From Mycobacterium sp. (GTDB lineage: Bacteria; Actinomycetota; Actinomycetes; Mycobacteriales; Mycobacteriaceae): a stretch of DNA of 64,000 bases. Shown one piece after another: positions 53,524 through 63,332 of the stretch. Below the pieces are notes generated by a model that was not told where the DNA came from, did no database searches, and saw only the letters and a program-made list of their open reading frames with translations. The translations under genes and the position numbers were made by a program. The stretch is from the NCBI GenBank assembly GCA_025965975.1, contig JAOPVX010000230.1:35398-99397 (forward strand), given 5' to 3'. Positions within the stretch are counted from its first letter, which is position 1; every line of letters begins with the position of its first letter.

Positions 53524-55118
53524 CCGGCGACACCTCCCTGTAGTCGGGCGAAAGTCGCGCCAAGGTGAGCCACCAGTTCGGCTGGGTCGACGCCGGCACA
53601 GGCGAGACCCAGGTAGCCGTCGGGGCGCACGACGTACGCCGACGGACCGGTTGGCGCGTACGCCCTTGCGAACTGGCCGCCGCTGTCGTGGACCACGGGC
53701 AGCTCGGTGGCGGCGACGTCCGCGCCAGGCGCGGCGATCAGATACACATCCATCCGGCCGTGCGCGGCGCTGACCGCGGCCCCGGCGGCACGCTCGAACG
53801 TCGCGACATCGAAGGGGCCGTCCGGCGCGTAGAGCAGCGTGGTGTGTTCGCGCCTGCCGAGCAGCGAGAACAGCCGCACCGGCCCGGTCACCGCGTCGCG
53901 GGTCAGGCCCGTCGCGTCGGGGGCACGGGCGCCTGCGCTCAGCCCCGATGTCGCAGGCCGAGCGGCCACGATCGGGCTCCCCTCGTAACTGATGAGCAGC
54001 TGGGCTTCGCGGCGGATGACGTAGCCGACGTCGGTCGAGTCGGCGCCGATGCCTTCCCTTGCGCTGCGCACGGTGCGCCCGACGACTTCTTCGCCGACCG
54101 GCCGCCGCTCGGCGTCATAGCTGTCCAATAGTCCCGGCGCGGCGTGCCCGGAGAGGGCAAGTGCCAGCTTCCATGCCAGGTTGTGGGCGTCCTGGATGCC
54201 GGTGTTCATCCCCTGCGCGCCCGTGCGCGGGTGGATGTGCGCGGCGTCGCCCGCGACGAACACCCGCCCCTTCCCGTAGGCGTCGACGATGCGGTGGCTG
54301 ATCCGGAAGACCGACGACCATCGCAGGTTGCGCGCGGTTGTCGGCTCGGGCAGAGCCGGTCCAGCACGGCCTGGATGTGATGCAGCTGCGGGGTGTCTCC
54401 TTCGCTTAGCTCGTCGGGCACCAGCATCGACATGCGGTAGCGGCCCCGGCCCGGCAGCGGGATGCACACCAGGAGGTCGTCGGTCTTGCCGTCGGTTTGG
54501 TGCATCGCCCTGATCCCGTAGCCGCGCGGAAATGACCAGTGCACCTCGACGTCGCCGAGCATGTACTGCTCCTCGAAACGCCGCGCCATCGAACGTCAAT
54601 CCGAGCCCCTTGCGCGTCGCGCTGTGCGCGCCGTCGGCACCGACGAGGTAGGCCGCGCGGAGGATCTGCTCGCCCGCGTCGCCGGCCATGGTGGCGGTCA
54701 CGCCGTCGTCGTCCTGCTCAAACCCGGTGAGACGCACGCCGCGTTGCACCAGGACGCCGTGCATAGCCAGCTCCTCACGCAGGATTGCTTCGGTGGCGTA
54801 CTGCGGAATCGCGATGAAGCCGAACGGCACATCCTGCGGCAATGTCATGTCAAGCTTGGCGACCCGCTCACCGTTGACGTAGACGATTTGGCCACGCATC
54901 AGCACGGCCGCGTCGAGAATGCGGCGCAACACTCCCATGCCCTCGAATACCTCGAGCGTCCTTGGTTGCACCCCAACGGCTTTCGCATACCGCGGCGGTT
55001 CGACGAGCGGGTCCACGATGCGGCACGCGATGCCGCGCCTCGCGAGCTCGATGGCGGCCGTCATGCCGATCGGACCTGCGCCTGCGATCAGCACTTGCGT
55101 CCGTGAAGCGTCGCTCAT
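53520..55118 (-). CDS. Flavin monooxygenase with internal out-of-frame segment
   Basis: A 532-codon open frame of the PheA/TfdB-like aromatic hydroxylase family: FAD-binding [19 protein letters not shown], middle [11 protein letters not shown], and [19 protein letters not shown]. Residues ~175-260 are not family-like, but the next frame of the same strand reads [19 protein letters not shown] and [20 protein letters not shown], as relatives do. Two compensating shifts therefore flank 54585 to ~54348: an extra T in TTTC near 54583 and a second change near 54348. The result is either a truly damaged enzyme or base-calling errors. Confidence 0.8.
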   Translation of the reverse strand: MSDASRTQVLIAGAGPIGMTAAIELARRGIACRIVDPLVEPPRYAKAVGVQPRTLEVFEGMGVLRRILDAAVLMRGQIVYVNGERVAKLDMTLPQDVPFGFIAIPQYATEAILREELAMHGVLVQRGVRLTGFEQDDDGVTATMAGDAGEQILRAAYLVGADGAHSATRKGLGLTFDGAAFRGAVHARRRRGALVISARLRDQGDAPNRRQDRRPPGVHPAAGPGPLPHVDAGARRAKRRRHPAAASHPGRAGPALPEPTTARNLRWSSVFRISHRIVDAYGKGRVFVAGDAAHIHPRTGAQGMNTGIQDAHNLAWKLALALSGHAAPGLLDSYDAERRPVGEEVVGRTVRSAREGIGADSTDVGYVIRREAQLLISYEGSPIVAARPATSGLSAGARAPDATGLTRDAVTGPVRLFSLLGRREHTTLLYAPDGPFDVATFERAAGAAVSAAHGRMDVYLIAAPGADVAATELPVVHDSGGQFARAYAPTGPSAYVVRPDGYLGLACAGVDPAELVAHLGATFARLQGGVAG

Positions 55119-55139
55119 GGCCGCGATTATGCTGCCGCC

Positions 55140-56777
55140 ATGAGCATCGAGGCTCCAGTTACGGTCAATGCCGGACATCTGATCGCCCGACGGTTGCGTG
55201 CCAGCGGCATCGACACCATCTTCACCCTGTCCGGTGGGCACCTGTTCTCCATCTACGATGGCTGCCGCGCCGAGAACATCCGGCTGATCGACACCCGTCA
55301 CGAGCAGACCGCCGCGTTCGCCGCAGAAGGCTGGTCGAAGGTGACCAGGGTGCCAGGCGTCGCCGCCCTCACCGCGGGTCCTGGCGTGACCAACGGGATG
55401 AGCGCGATGGCGGCCGCGCAGCAGAACCAGTCGCCGTTGGTGGTGCTCGGCGGGCGGGCGCCCGCATTGCGCTGGGGGCAGGGGTCGCTGCAGGAGATCG
55501 ACCACGTGCCGTTCGTTGCGCCGCTGACGCGGTTCGCCGCCACCGCGCAGTCGGCGGATGCGGTCGGCCCGCTCATCGACGATGCGCTGAGGGCCGCGGT
55601 CGGTGCGCCGTCGGGCGTCGCGTTCATCGATTTCCCGATGGATCACGTCTTCGGCGAGGCGCACGACCCCGGCGGCCCCGGCGCGCTGGCCGATCCGCCC
55701 GTCCCGGTCAGCCCGGACGGGAATGCCTTGGACGCGGCCGTGGGTCTGCTGGCCGGGGCCAAGCGACCGGTGATCATGGCAGGCACCAATGTGTGGTGGG
55801 GACACGCCGAGGCGGGGTTGCGCAACCTGGCCGAGGCGCTGCGGGTGCCGGTGCTGATGAACGGAATGGCTCGCGGGACGGTGCCGGCCGATCACGAACT
55901 GGCGTTTTCACGGGCGCGCTCGATTGCGTTGGGGGAGGCCGATGTTGCGCTTGTGGTCGGGGTGCCGATGGACTTCCGGCTCGGCTTCGGTGCCGTGTTC
56001 GGCGCGCAGACCAAACTGATCGTCGCCGACCGCACCGAACCCGACCGGCCGCATCCCCGCGACGTCGCGGCCGGGCTCTACGGCGATCTGACCACCATTC
56101 TGTCGGCGCTGGCGGGCGCCACCGCCGCCGAGCACGAAGGCTGGATCGGCGAACTGCGGGCGGTGGAGAGCGCCGCGCGGGCAACCGAGCAGGCCGAGCT
56201 CGACGATGACCGCACCCCGCTGCACCCGATGCGGGTGTACGCCGAACTCAAGCCGCTGCTGGACCGCGACGCGATCGTCGTCATCGACGCTGGCGACTTC
56301 GGCTCCTATGCGGGGCGCGTCATCGACAGCTACGTGCCTGGCGCGTGGCTGGACAGTGGGCCGTTCGGCTGCCTTGGCTCTGGCCCCGGCTATGCCCTTG
56401 CCGCGAAGCTGGCCCGGCCCGACCGGCAGGTGGTGCTGCTGCAGGGCGACGGCGCGTTCGGCTTTTCCGGCATGGAGTGGGACACGTTGGTGCGCCACGG
56501 CGTTCACATCGTTTCGGTGATCGGCAACAACGGCATCTGGGCGCTCGAAAAGCATCCGATGGAGATGCTCTACGGCTATTCGGTGGTCGCCGAGCTGCGG
56601 CCGGGCACCCGCTACGACCAGGTGGTCACGGCGCTGGGCGGCCATGGCGAGCTGGTGTCGACGCCTGCCGAGGTCCGCCCCGCGCTGCGGCGTGCTTTCG
56701 ATGCCGGGCTGCCCGCTGTGGTGAACGCGCTGACCGACCCGACGGTGGCCTACCCGCGCCGCTCCAATCTGGCCTGA
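55140..56777 (+). CDS. ilvG: Acetolactate synthase-like TPP enzyme
   Basis: A 545-residue ThDP-dependent enzyme: catalytic Glu region [32 protein letters not shown], and the ThDP motif [15 protein letters not shown] with NN in VIGNNGIW. It corresponds to M. tuberculosis ilvG (Rv1820), between Rv1819c and secA2. Its exact role is unsettled, as IlvB is the main acetolactate synthase; a related 2-oxoacid ligation is possible. It diverges from the flavin monooxygenase with 21 bp between the two starts. Confidence 0.88.
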   Translation: MSIEAPVTVNAGHLIARRLRASGIDTIFTLSGGHLFSIYDGCRAENIRLIDTRHEQTAAFAAEGWSKVTRVPGVAALTAGPGVTNGMSAMAAAQQNQSPLVVLGGRAPALRWGQGSLQEIDHVPFVAPLTRFAATAQSADAVGPLIDDALRAAVGAPSGVAFIDFPMDHVFGEAHDPGGPGALADPPVPVSPDGNALDAAVGLLAGAKRPVIMAGTNVWWGHAEAGLRNLAEALRVPVLMNGMARGTVPADHELAFSRARSIALGEADVALVVGVPMDFRLGFGAVFGAQTKLIVADRTEPDRPHPRDVAAGLYGDLTTILSALAGATAAEHEGWIGELRAVESAARATEQAELDDDRTPLHPMRVYAELKPLLDRDAIVVIDAGDFGSYAGRVIDSYVPGAWLDSGPFGCLGSGPGYALAAKLARPDRQVVLLQGDGAFGFSGMEWDTLVRHGVHIVSVIGNNGIWALEKHPMEMLYGYSVVAELRPGTRYDQVVTALGGHGELVSTPAEVRPALRRAFDAGLPAVVNALTDPTVAYPRRSNLA

Positions 56778-57243
56778 CCGTCCCGGCCGAAATTCACTGG
56801 CCGAAATTCACTGGCCGCGTTCGGCATTGGCGCCCATCTGTGCGCCCCGTGGGGATCGGCGGCCTTGGCCTTCGGGGGAATGGGGGCCGGTGACCAGCAC
56901 TGCTGCGGCTGCCAACCGAGCCAGCATCCGGTTTCCGACGCCATCTACCAACCGTCGTGTACCAACGGATCGGATTTGAGCCCGTCACATGCCGGTGTTG
57001 TAGAGGCTGCTGACCGACGGCTGACCGGCGCTGCGCCGAGACGTACGTTTGGCAGGAAAAGTGCGAGAGGACACCTGCAGAACGTGCATTTCGAGGCGAA
57101 CTAGCTCATCCGCAGCGGGGAGCCGCGCCGGCTGACGACCTGTCCGCTTCGACTTCGCGACCATTCGCTGATCGCTCCCGCGCGAGCGTGCGTGAACTGC
57201 ACGCCACGCTCGCGGTGGTTGGCGGGCCGCGTACCGTAATTGT
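56778..57243. other. 466-bp gap between ilvG and secA2 with repeats
   Basis: No convincing gene is seen. The gap starts with 2.3 tandem copies of GGCCGAAATTCACT (56785-56816). A 79-codon frame at 56865 has no homology I recognise. Near the secA2 start lies a hairpin (57181-57214). The gap looks like decayed or inserted sequence and contains the promoter of secA2. Confidence 0.6.
57181..57214 (+). promoter_or_regulatory. Hairpin upstream of secA2
   Basis: CGCGAGCGTG (57181-57190) pairs perfectly with CACGCTCGCG (57205-57214), with an inner CGTG/CACG extension and a 5-base loop. It lies 30 bp before the secA2 GTG. It may be an upstream terminator or a leader structure; the sequence does not decide. 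Confidence 0.6.
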
Positions 57244-59568
57244 GTGGCGAAGACCAAAACCCGCACCTCAGGTCGTGTCAGCAACCGGTTCTGGAAGCTG
57301 CTCGGCGCCAGCACCGACAAGGACCAGACTCACTCGATGCACCAGGTGCGCGAGTCGGCGGAATTCGCAGAGAAGGCCGCCGACCTCGACGACGAGCAGC
57401 TGCGCAAGGCCACCGAGCTGCTGAACCTCGACGACCTGGCCGATTCGGCGGACATCCCGCAGTTCCTTGCGATCGCCCGCGAGGCGTCCGAGCGGAGAAC
57501 CACGCTGAAGCCGTTCGACGTCCAGCTGCAGGGCGCGCTGCGCATGTTGGCCGGCGACGTGGTCGAGATGGCCACCGGTGAGGGCAAGACGCTCGCGGGT
57601 GCGATCGCCGCGGCCGGTTACGCGCTCGGCGGGCGCAACGTGCACGTCGTCACCATCAACGACTACCTTGCCCGCCGCGACGCCGAATGGATGGGCCCGC
57701 TGCTCGAGGCGATGGGGCTGACGGTCGGCTGGATCACCGCCGACTCGACGGCAGACGAGCGACGCGAAGCGTACAAGTGCGACATCACCTACGCCTCGGT
57801 CAACGAGATCGGCTTCGACGTGCTGCGCGATCAGCTGGTCACCGACGTCGACGATTTGGTGTCGCCCAACCCCGACGTCGCGCTGATCGACGAGGCCGAC
57901 TCGGTGCTCGTCGACGAAGCGCTTGTGCCCCTTGTCCTCGCAGGCACCACCCACCGCGAGACGCCGAAGGTGGAGATCATCCGGCTCGTCGGCGAGTTGA
58001 TCGCGGGCAAGGACTACGACACCGACGCCGACAGCCGCAACGTCCACCTCACGGAGTCCGGCGCGCAGAAGCTCGAGGCCAAACTCGGCGGCATCGACAT
58101 CTATTCCGAAGAACACGTCGGCTCCACCCTTACCGAGGTCAACGTCGCATTGCACGCCCATGTGCTGCTGCAGCGCGACGTGCACTACATCGTCCGCGAC
58201 GACGCGGTGCACCTGATCAACGCCTCTCGCGGCCGCATCGCGCAGCTGCAGCGCTGGCCCGACGGCCTGCAGGCCGCCGTCGAGGCCAAGGAGGGCATCG
58301 AGACCACCGAGACGGGCGAGGTGCTCGACACCATCACGGTGCAGGCCTTGATCAACCGCTACCCGACGGTGTGCGGCATGACGGGCACCGCGCTGGCCGC
58401 AGGAGAACAGCTGCGCCAGTTCTACAAACTTGGCGTCTCGCCGATTCCGCCGAATACTCCCAACATTCGCGAAGACGAGGCCGACCGCGTGTATATCACC
58501 GCGGCCGCCAAGAACGACGCGATCGTCGACCACATCAAGGAAATGCACGCGACCGGGCAGCCCGTGCTCGTCGGCACGCGCGACGTCGCGGAGTCCGAGG
58601 AGCTGCACGAGCGGCTGGTCAAGGCCAGCATCCCTGCCGTCGTGCTGAACGCGAAGAACGACGCCGAGGAGGCCCGCGTCATCGCCGAGGCCGGCAAGCT
58701 CGGTTCGGTCACCGTGTCCACCCAGATGGCGGGCCGTGGCACCGACATCCGGCTGGGTGGCTCCGATGAAGCCGACCACGATGACGTCGCCGAACTCGGC
58801 GGGTTGCACGTCATCGGCACCGGCCGCCACCACACCGAACGGCTGGACAACCAGTTGCGCGGCCGCGCAGGGCGCCAGGGCGATCCCGGCTCGTCGGTGT
58901 TCTTCGCCAGCTGGGAAGACGACGTGGTGCTTGCCCACCTCGAGCCGAACAAGCTCCCCTTGCAGACCGACGAGGACGGCCGCATCGTCAGTTCCAAAGC
59001 CGCAACGCTGCTCGACAACGCGCAGCGCATCGCCGAAGGCCGGATGCTCGACGTGCATGCCAACAACTGGCGCTACAACCAGCTGATCGCCCAACAGCGG
59101 GCGATCATCGTCGAGCGCCGCGACACCTTGCTGCGCACGCCGACCGCACGGGAGGAGCTGGCGGCGCGCGCATCGAAGCGCTACCAGGAAAACGTCGACG
59201 ACCTCGGTGAGGAGAAGCTGGAGAAGATCTGCCGGCTGATCATGCTGTACCACCTTGACCGCGGCTGGGCCGACCACCTGGCCTACCTTGCCGACATCCG
59301 GGAGAGCATCCATCTGCGGGCGCTGGGAAACCAGACCCCGATCGACGAGTTCCACCGGATGGCGGTCGACGCGTTCGCCTCGCTGGCGGCCGACGCGATC
59401 GAGGCCGCCCAGCAGACATTCGAGACCGCCGCCTCCATCGAGGACGAGCCCGGCGTCGACCTGTCCAAACTCGCCCGGCCGACGTCGACGTGGACGTACA
59501 TGGTGCACGACAATCCGCTGGCAGACGACACCATGTCGGCGCTGAGCCTGCCAGGGGTCTTCCGATAG
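57244..59568 (+). CDS. secA2: Accessory preprotein translocase ATPase SecA2
   Basis: A 774-residue SecA-type ATPase: Walker [16 protein letters not shown]-like [27 protein letters not shown]-like [17 protein letters not shown], and [13 protein letters not shown]. It is ~130 residues shorter than SecA1 and lacks the C-terminal zinc/SecB-binding tail, as mycobacterial SecA2 does. It exports a subset of proteins and lies in the conserved order ilvG-secA2-pgsA2-Rv1823. GTG start. Confidence 0.96.
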   Translation: MAKTKTRTSGRVSNRFWKLLGASTDKDQTHSMHQVRESAEFAEKAADLDDEQLRKATELLNLDDLADSADIPQFLAIAREASERRTTLKPFDVQLQGALRMLAGDVVEMATGEGKTLAGAIAAAGYALGGRNVHVVTINDYLARRDAEWMGPLLEAMGLTVGWITADSTADERREAYKCDITYASVNEIGFDVLRDQLVTDVDDLVSPNPDVALIDEADSVLVDEALVPLVLAGTTHRETPKVEIIRLVGELIAGKDYDTDADSRNVHLTESGAQKLEAKLGGIDIYSEEHVGSTLTEVNVALHAHVLLQRDVHYIVRDDAVHLINASRGRIAQLQRWPDGLQAAVEAKEGIETTETGEVLDTITVQALINRYPTVCGMTGTALAAGEQLRQFYKLGVSPIPPNTPNIREDEADRVYITAAAKNDAIVDHIKEMHATGQPVLVGTRDVAESEELHERLVKASIPAVVLNAKNDAEEARVIAEAGKLGSVTVSTQMAGRGTDIRLGGSDEADHDDVAELGGLHVIGTGRHHTERLDNQLRGRAGRQGDPGSSVFFASWEDDVVLAHLEPNKLPLQTDEDGRIVSSKAATLLDNAQRIAEGRMLDVHANNWRYNQLIAQQRAIIVERRDTLLRTPTAREELAARASKRYQENVDDLGEEKLEKICRLIMLYHLDRGWADHLAYLADIRESIHLRALGNQTPIDEFHRMAVDAFASLAADAIEAAQQTFETAASIEDEPGVDLSKLARPTSTWTYMVHDNPLADDTMSALSLPGVFR

Positions 59569-59577
59569 GTTTAGCCC

Positions 59578-60177
59578 ATGGCGGGCGCTGCCTCCGATGT
59601 GCGCGACCGGGTGCTTACGGTGCCCAACGCGCTATCCGTGCTGCGCCTGGTGCTGCTGCCGGTATTCCTGTACCTGTTGTTCGTGGCCAACGCCAACGGG
59701 TGGGCGGTAGGCGTGCTGATGTTCAGCGGGTTCTCCGACTGGGCCGACGGTAAGATCGCGCGGCTGGTCGCCAACCAATCTTCGCGGCTTGGGGAGTTGC
59801 TCGACCCCGCCGTCGACCGCATCTACATGGTGACCGTGCCTGTGGCGCTGGCGATTTACGGCGCGGTGCCGTGGTGGATCGTGCTCACGCTGATCGGTCG
59901 CGACGCCGTGCTGGCCGCGACGCTGCCGGTGGTGCGCACCAGGGGCTTGACGGCGCTGCCCGTCACCTACATCGGAAAGGCCGCAACCTTCGCCCTGATG
60001 TCGGCCTTCCCGCTGATCCTGCTCGGCGGATGGGACGCGCTGTGGAGCCGCGTCGTGCTTGCGTGCGGATGGGCGTTCTTGATCTGGGGCATGGCCATGT
60101 ATCTGTGGTCGGGGGTGCTGTACCTGGTGCAGGTGGCGATGGTGGTGCGGCAACTGCCAAGGGTGTCGAAGCGATGA
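59578..60177 (+). CDS. pgsA2: CDP-alcohol phosphatidyltransferase PgsA2
   Basis: A 199-residue membrane enzyme with the CDP-alcohol phosphotransferase motif D-G-x2-A-R-x8-G-x3-D-x3-D ([20 protein letters not shown] then LLDPAVDR) and about five helices. It transfers a phosphatidyl group to a small alcohol; Rv1822 (pgsA2) is the counterpart. It starts 9 bp after secA2. The stop is joined to the next gene by a junction micro-ORF. Confidence 0.93.
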   Translation: MAGAASDVRDRVLTVPNALSVLRLVLLPVFLYLLFVANANGWAVGVLMFSGFSDWADGKIARLVANQSSRLGELLDPAVDRIYMVTVPVALAIYGAVPWWIVLTLIGRDAVLAATLPVVRTRGLTALPVTYIGKAATFALMSAFPLILLGGWDALWSRVVLACGWAFLIWGMAMYLWSGVLYLVQVAMVVRQLPRVSKR

Positions 60178-60206
60178 GCGCTGGCGCGAAGAGCAGACCG
60201 CGATGA
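60174..60206 (+). repeat. Degenerate junction repeat with micro-ORF
   Basis: A single 32-bp unit of the 30.5-kb repeat type: ATGAGCGCTGGCGCGAAGAG then codons to TGA, encoding [10 protein letters not shown]. It begins in the pgsA2 stop (ATGA) and ends in the ATGA start of the DUF881 gene, like the units at 30531-30658. Confidence 0.85.
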
Positions 60207-61105
60207 GCACGCTGGGCGGCTACGACCCCAAAGCCGGCCGCAACGCCCACCAGGCCGACAGGCCGACGCTGATCCCAGTGCCCTCGCTGCTGCGCTCCCT
60301 GCTCTCCGATCATCTCGATCCGGGGTATGCCGCAGCGGCGGAGGCGAAAGCGGGCGGCGCGAAGCGCCGGGCGTGGTGGCAGGCGTGGACATGGCAGATC
60401 GCCGGCGCGCTGATGATCGCGGTGGTGTTCGCCGCGGCCGTCGCCCAGGCACGCTCGACGGCGCCAGGTGTGCGCGAGACGCGGCAGGTGCTTGCGGGCA
60501 GCGTGAAGTCCTCCGAAGCCACCACCGGCGACCTCACCGCCCGTCGCGACGCCCTGTCCGCGCAGGTGGACGCCGAGCGGCGCAGCAGGCTCGAAGGCGA
60601 CGAACGCGGCCAGCAGCTGCTTGGCAGCCTCGATGCGGCGAACTTCGCGGCGGCCGCAACGCCGGTGATCGGACCCGGCCTGACAATCACCGTCACCGAT
60701 CCCGGGATGTCCAAGGATCTGTCCGATGTCTCCAAGGAGCGCGTCGCGGGCAGCCAGCAGGTGATCCTTGACCGCGATCTGCAGCTAGTTGTCAACTCGC
60801 TGTGGGTCAGCGGCGCGGAGGCCATCTCGGTGGGCGGAGTGCGCATCGGTCCGAACGTGACGATCCGGCAGGCGGGCGGCGGCATCCTGGTCGACAATCA
60901 ACCGATCAGCAGCCCATATGTGATTCTCGCGGTCGGGCCGCCGCACGCGATGCGGGATGTGTTCGACCGCAGCCCCGGCTTGCAGCGACTCCGGTTGCTG
61001 GAGACCAGCTACGGCGTCGGGGTCAACGTCAGCGCAGGCGACGGCCTGACGCTGCCGGCCGGTTCGGTTCGAGATACCAACTTCGCCAAGCAGATTGGGT
61101 CGTAA
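60203..61105 (+). CDS. DUF881-family membrane protein (Rv1823-like)
   Basis: A 300-residue protein with a single membrane helix near residues 58-85 ([18 protein letters not shown]), a short coiled coil ([18 protein letters not shown]) and a C-terminal DUF881 domain ([31 protein letters not shown]). The fold resembles cell-division and septum proteins in other actinobacteria. The start is the ATGA at the end of the micro-ORF. Confidence 0.92.
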   Translation: MSTLGGYDPKAGRNAHQADRPTLIPVPSLLRSLLSDHLDPGYAAAAEAKAGGAKRRAWWQAWTWQIAGALMIAVVFAAAVAQARSTAPGVRETRQVLAGSVKSSEATTGDLTARRDALSAQVDAERRSRLEGDERGQQLLGSLDAANFAAAATPVIGPGLTITVTDPGMSKDLSDVSKERVAGSQQVILDRDLQLVVNSLWVSGAEAISVGGVRIGPNVTIRQAGGGILVDNQPISSPYVILAVGPPHAMRDVFDRSPGLQRLRLLETSYGVGVNVSAGDGLTLPAGSVRDTNFAKQIGS

Positions 61106-61118
61106 TGATCGGACGCAA

Positions 61119-61451
61119 ATGATCGGAGTCGCCGCGCTTGTCATCGGGATCGTGCTGGGCCTGGTGTTCCACCCCAGCGTGCCCGAGGTCATCCAGCCGT
61201 ACCTGCCGATCGCGGTGGTTGCCGCGCTCGACGCGGTGTTCGGCGGGTTGCGGGCCTATCTGGAGCGCATCTTCGACTCGAAGGTGTTCGTGGTGTCGTT
61301 CGTCTTCAACGTGCTGGTTGCTGCGCTGATCGTCTACGTCGGCGACCAACTCGGGGTCGGTACCCAGCTGTCCACCGCGATCATCGTGGTGCTCGGCATC
61401 CGGATCTTCGGCAACGCAGCCGCCCTGCGGCGCAGATTGTTCGGCGCATGA
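61119..61451 (+). CDS. Small basic DUF1290 membrane protein (Rv1824-like)
   Basis: A 110-residue protein with three membrane helices (MIGVAALVIGIVLGLVF, LPIAVVAALDAVFGGLRAYL, TAIIVVLGIRIFGNAAALRR). It is the Sbp-type partner placed between two DUF881 genes in actinobacteria. The ATG at 61119 is used; a GTG at 61095 has less support. Confidence 0.9.
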   Translation: MIGVAALVIGIVLGLVFHPSVPEVIQPYLPIAVVAALDAVFGGLRAYLERIFDSKVFVVSFVFNVLVAALIVYVGDQLGVGTQLSTAIIVVLGIRIFGNAAALRRRLFGA

Positions 61452-61454
61452 CCG

Positions 61455-62276
61455 ATGACTGAGCACCCGCCCCAACACGCCGCCGAGCCGGAACATCACG
61501 GCAGGCACGAGTTGCCGCCCGATGAGCCGACCCCGCAGATCGGCGATCTGCACGCCGGCGGGGCCAAGGGCGTGGCCCGCAGGGGCCGGTCGCAGCTCGT
61601 GTTCGGCGCGCTGGCGGTGCTGCTGTGCGTGGTGCTCGGCGTGGCGATCGTCACGCAGGTGCGGCAGAACGAATCCGGTGACTCACTCGTGACGGCGCGG
61701 CCCGCCGATCTGCTGGTGCTGTTGGATTCGCTGCAGCAGCGGGAGGCCGCGCTCAACACCGAAGTGACCGACCTGCAGCGCAACTTGGCGCAGTTGCAGG
61801 CGTCGGGCAGCAGCGATTCGGCCGCGATCGAGAACGCGCGGGCCCGGCTGGCCGCGCTGTCGATTCTGATCGGCGCGGTTGCCGCGACGGGTCCGGGTGT
61901 GACGCTGACGATCGCGGACGCCGCGCCTGGCGTGCCTCCCGAGACCATGCTGGATGTGATCAACGAGCTGCGGGCGGCGGGCGCCGAGGCGATGGAGATC
62001 CACGGCGCGGCGGCGGCGGTCCGGGTGGGCGTCGACACCTGGGTGGTGGGGAGCCCAGGCGCGCTTGTCGTGGATAGCGCGACGCTGAACCCGCCGTATT
62101 CGGTTCTCGCGATTGGTGATCCGCCGACGCTGGCCGCGGCGATGAACATCCCTGGCGGCGCGATGGACAGCGTCAAGCGCGTCGGCGGCTCGATGGTGAT
62201 ACAACAGTCCGACCGCGTGGACGTAACCGCCTTGCGGCAACCGAAACCCCGCCAATACGCTCAGCCAGTCAAATGA
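61455..62276 (+). CDS. DUF881-family membrane protein (Rv1825-like)
   Basis: A 273-residue paralogue of the Rv1823-like protein: cytosolic Pro/His-rich N-terminus, helix at ~48-67 (FGALAVLLCVVLGVAIV), coiled coil (REAALNTEVTDLQRNLAQLQ) and DUF881 domain (GPGVTLTIADAAPGVP, INELRAAGAEAMEIHG). Rv1825-type. The ATG lies 3 bases after the previous stop. Confidence 0.92.
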   Translation: MTEHPPQHAAEPEHHGRHELPPDEPTPQIGDLHAGGAKGVARRGRSQLVFGALAVLLCVVLGVAIVTQVRQNESGDSLVTARPADLLVLLDSLQQREAALNTEVTDLQRNLAQLQASGSSDSAAIENARARLAALSILIGAVAATGPGVTLTIADAAPGVPPETMLDVINELRAAGAEAMEIHGAAAAVRVGVDTWVVGSPGALVVDSATLNPPYSVLAIGDPPTLAAAMNIPGGAMDSVKRVGGSMVIQQSDRVDVTALRQPKPRQYAQPVK

Positions 62277-62298
62277 GCACTTGTCCACGAGGAGCGCC

Positions 62299-62694
62299 GT
62301 GAGCGAAATCCCACCCGACCTGTACTACACCGAAGAACACGAGTGGGTGCAGCGTACCGGCGACGACACCGTCCGGGTCGGCATCACCGACTACGCCCAG
62401 TCGGCGCTCGGCGACGTGGTGTTCGTCCAGTTGCCCGACGTCGGCGCCGACGTGACGGCGGGCGAGTCGTTCGGTGAAGTGGAATCGACCAAGTCGGTGT
62501 CCGACCTTTACGCGCCCGTCAGCGCGAAAGTACTTGCGGTCAACGGTGATCTGGAAGCTAACCCGCAATCGGTCAACTCCGACCCCTACGGCGAGGGGTG
62601 GCTCGTCGACCTCCAAATGGACGCCGCGTCGGTCGAGGACGGACTGGCCGGACTGCTTGGCGCCGAAGACTACCGCGAAACGCTGACCGAATGA
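62299..62694 (+). CDS. gcvH: Glycine cleavage system H protein
   Basis: A 131-residue lipoyl carrier that shuttles the aminomethyl group between P, T and L proteins. The lipoylated Lys65 is in VESTKSVSDLYAPVSA. The GTG at 62299 follows GAGGAGCGCC; an in-frame upstream start at 62281 is unlikely. It matches Rv1826 in order. Confidence 0.96.
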   Translation: MSEIPPDLYYTEEHEWVQRTGDDTVRVGITDYAQSALGDVVFVQLPDVGADVTAGESFGEVESTKSVSDLYAPVSAKVLAVNGDLEANPQSVNSDPYGEGWLVDLQMDAASVEDGLAGLLGAEDYRETLTE

Positions 62695-62849
62695 TGAGTT
62701 GTTAGGGTTTGGGCGACCGGAGGCCTACCGAGGCGGATCCGGCGGTGGTGGACACAATGATGTCCGCTGCGCGGTACGGTCGACACCAGACGCATGACGG
62801 CTGGCGGGCCCGGCCTGATATCGCCACAGCAGCCAGTGAGGAGCAGCGG

Positions 62850-63332
62850 GTGACGGACAAGGACCATAACTCTGGCCCTGACCAGACGTCTGACGAAGTC
62901 ACCGTGGAGACGACATCGGTTTTCCGCGCCGACTTCCTCAACGAGCTGGACGCTCCGCCCGCGGCGGGCACCGAGGGTGCGGTCTCGGGCGTTGAGGGGC
63001 TGCCGGTCGGGTCGGCGCTGCTGGTCGTCAAGCGCGGTCCCAACGCAGGCTCGCGATTCCTGCTCGACCAGCCCACCACATCGGCCGGTCGCCATCCCGA
63101 CAGCGACATCTTTCTCGACGACGTCACGGTCAGCCGCCGCCACGCCGAGTTCCGGCTGGAGGGCGGGGAGTTCCAGGTCGTCGACGTCGGCAGCCTCAAC
63201 GGCACGTACGTCAACCGGGAACCGGTGGATTCGGCGGTGCTGGCCAACGGCGACGAGGTGCAGATCGGCAAGTTCCGCCTGGTGTTTCTGACCGGGCCCA
63301 AGGGCGACGACGACAGCGGCCCGGGCAGCTAA
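62850..63332 (+). CDS. garA: FHA-domain metabolic regulator GarA
   Basis: A 160-residue protein with a conserved N-terminal phospho-switch (TVETTSVFRADF, Thr21/Thr22) phosphorylated by PknB/PknG in relatives, then an FHA domain (AGRHPDSDIFLDDVTVSRRH, then LNGTYVN). Unphosphorylated GarA inhibits glutamate dehydrogenase and alpha-ketoglutarate decarboxylase and activates glutamate synthase; phosphorylation releases them. The GTG start is preceded by GAGGAGCAGCGG. It ends directly before the MerR gene. Confidence 0.96.
   Translation: MTDKDHNSGPDQTSDEVTVETTSVFRADFLNELDAPPAAGTEGAVSGVEGLPVGSALLVVKRGPNAGSRFLLDQPTTSAGRHPDSDIFLDDVTVSRRHAEFRLEGGEFQVVDVGSLNGTYVNREPVDSAVLANGDEVQIGKFRLVFLTGPKGDDDSGPGS

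Noticed and set aside
55119-55895. N-terminal extension of the flavin monooxygenase frame
   Set aside because: It runs through ilvG on the opposite strand; the FAD motif starts right after the ATG at 55118.
56865-57104. 79-codon frame between ilvG and secA2
   Set aside because: Composition is unlike neighbouring proteins, there is no ribosome site or recognised homologue, and the region contains repeats.
57268-59508. 746-codon antisense frame within secA2
   Set aside because: It is the complement of a strongly conserved coding frame and shows Arg/Val/Gly/Asp bias without any domain.
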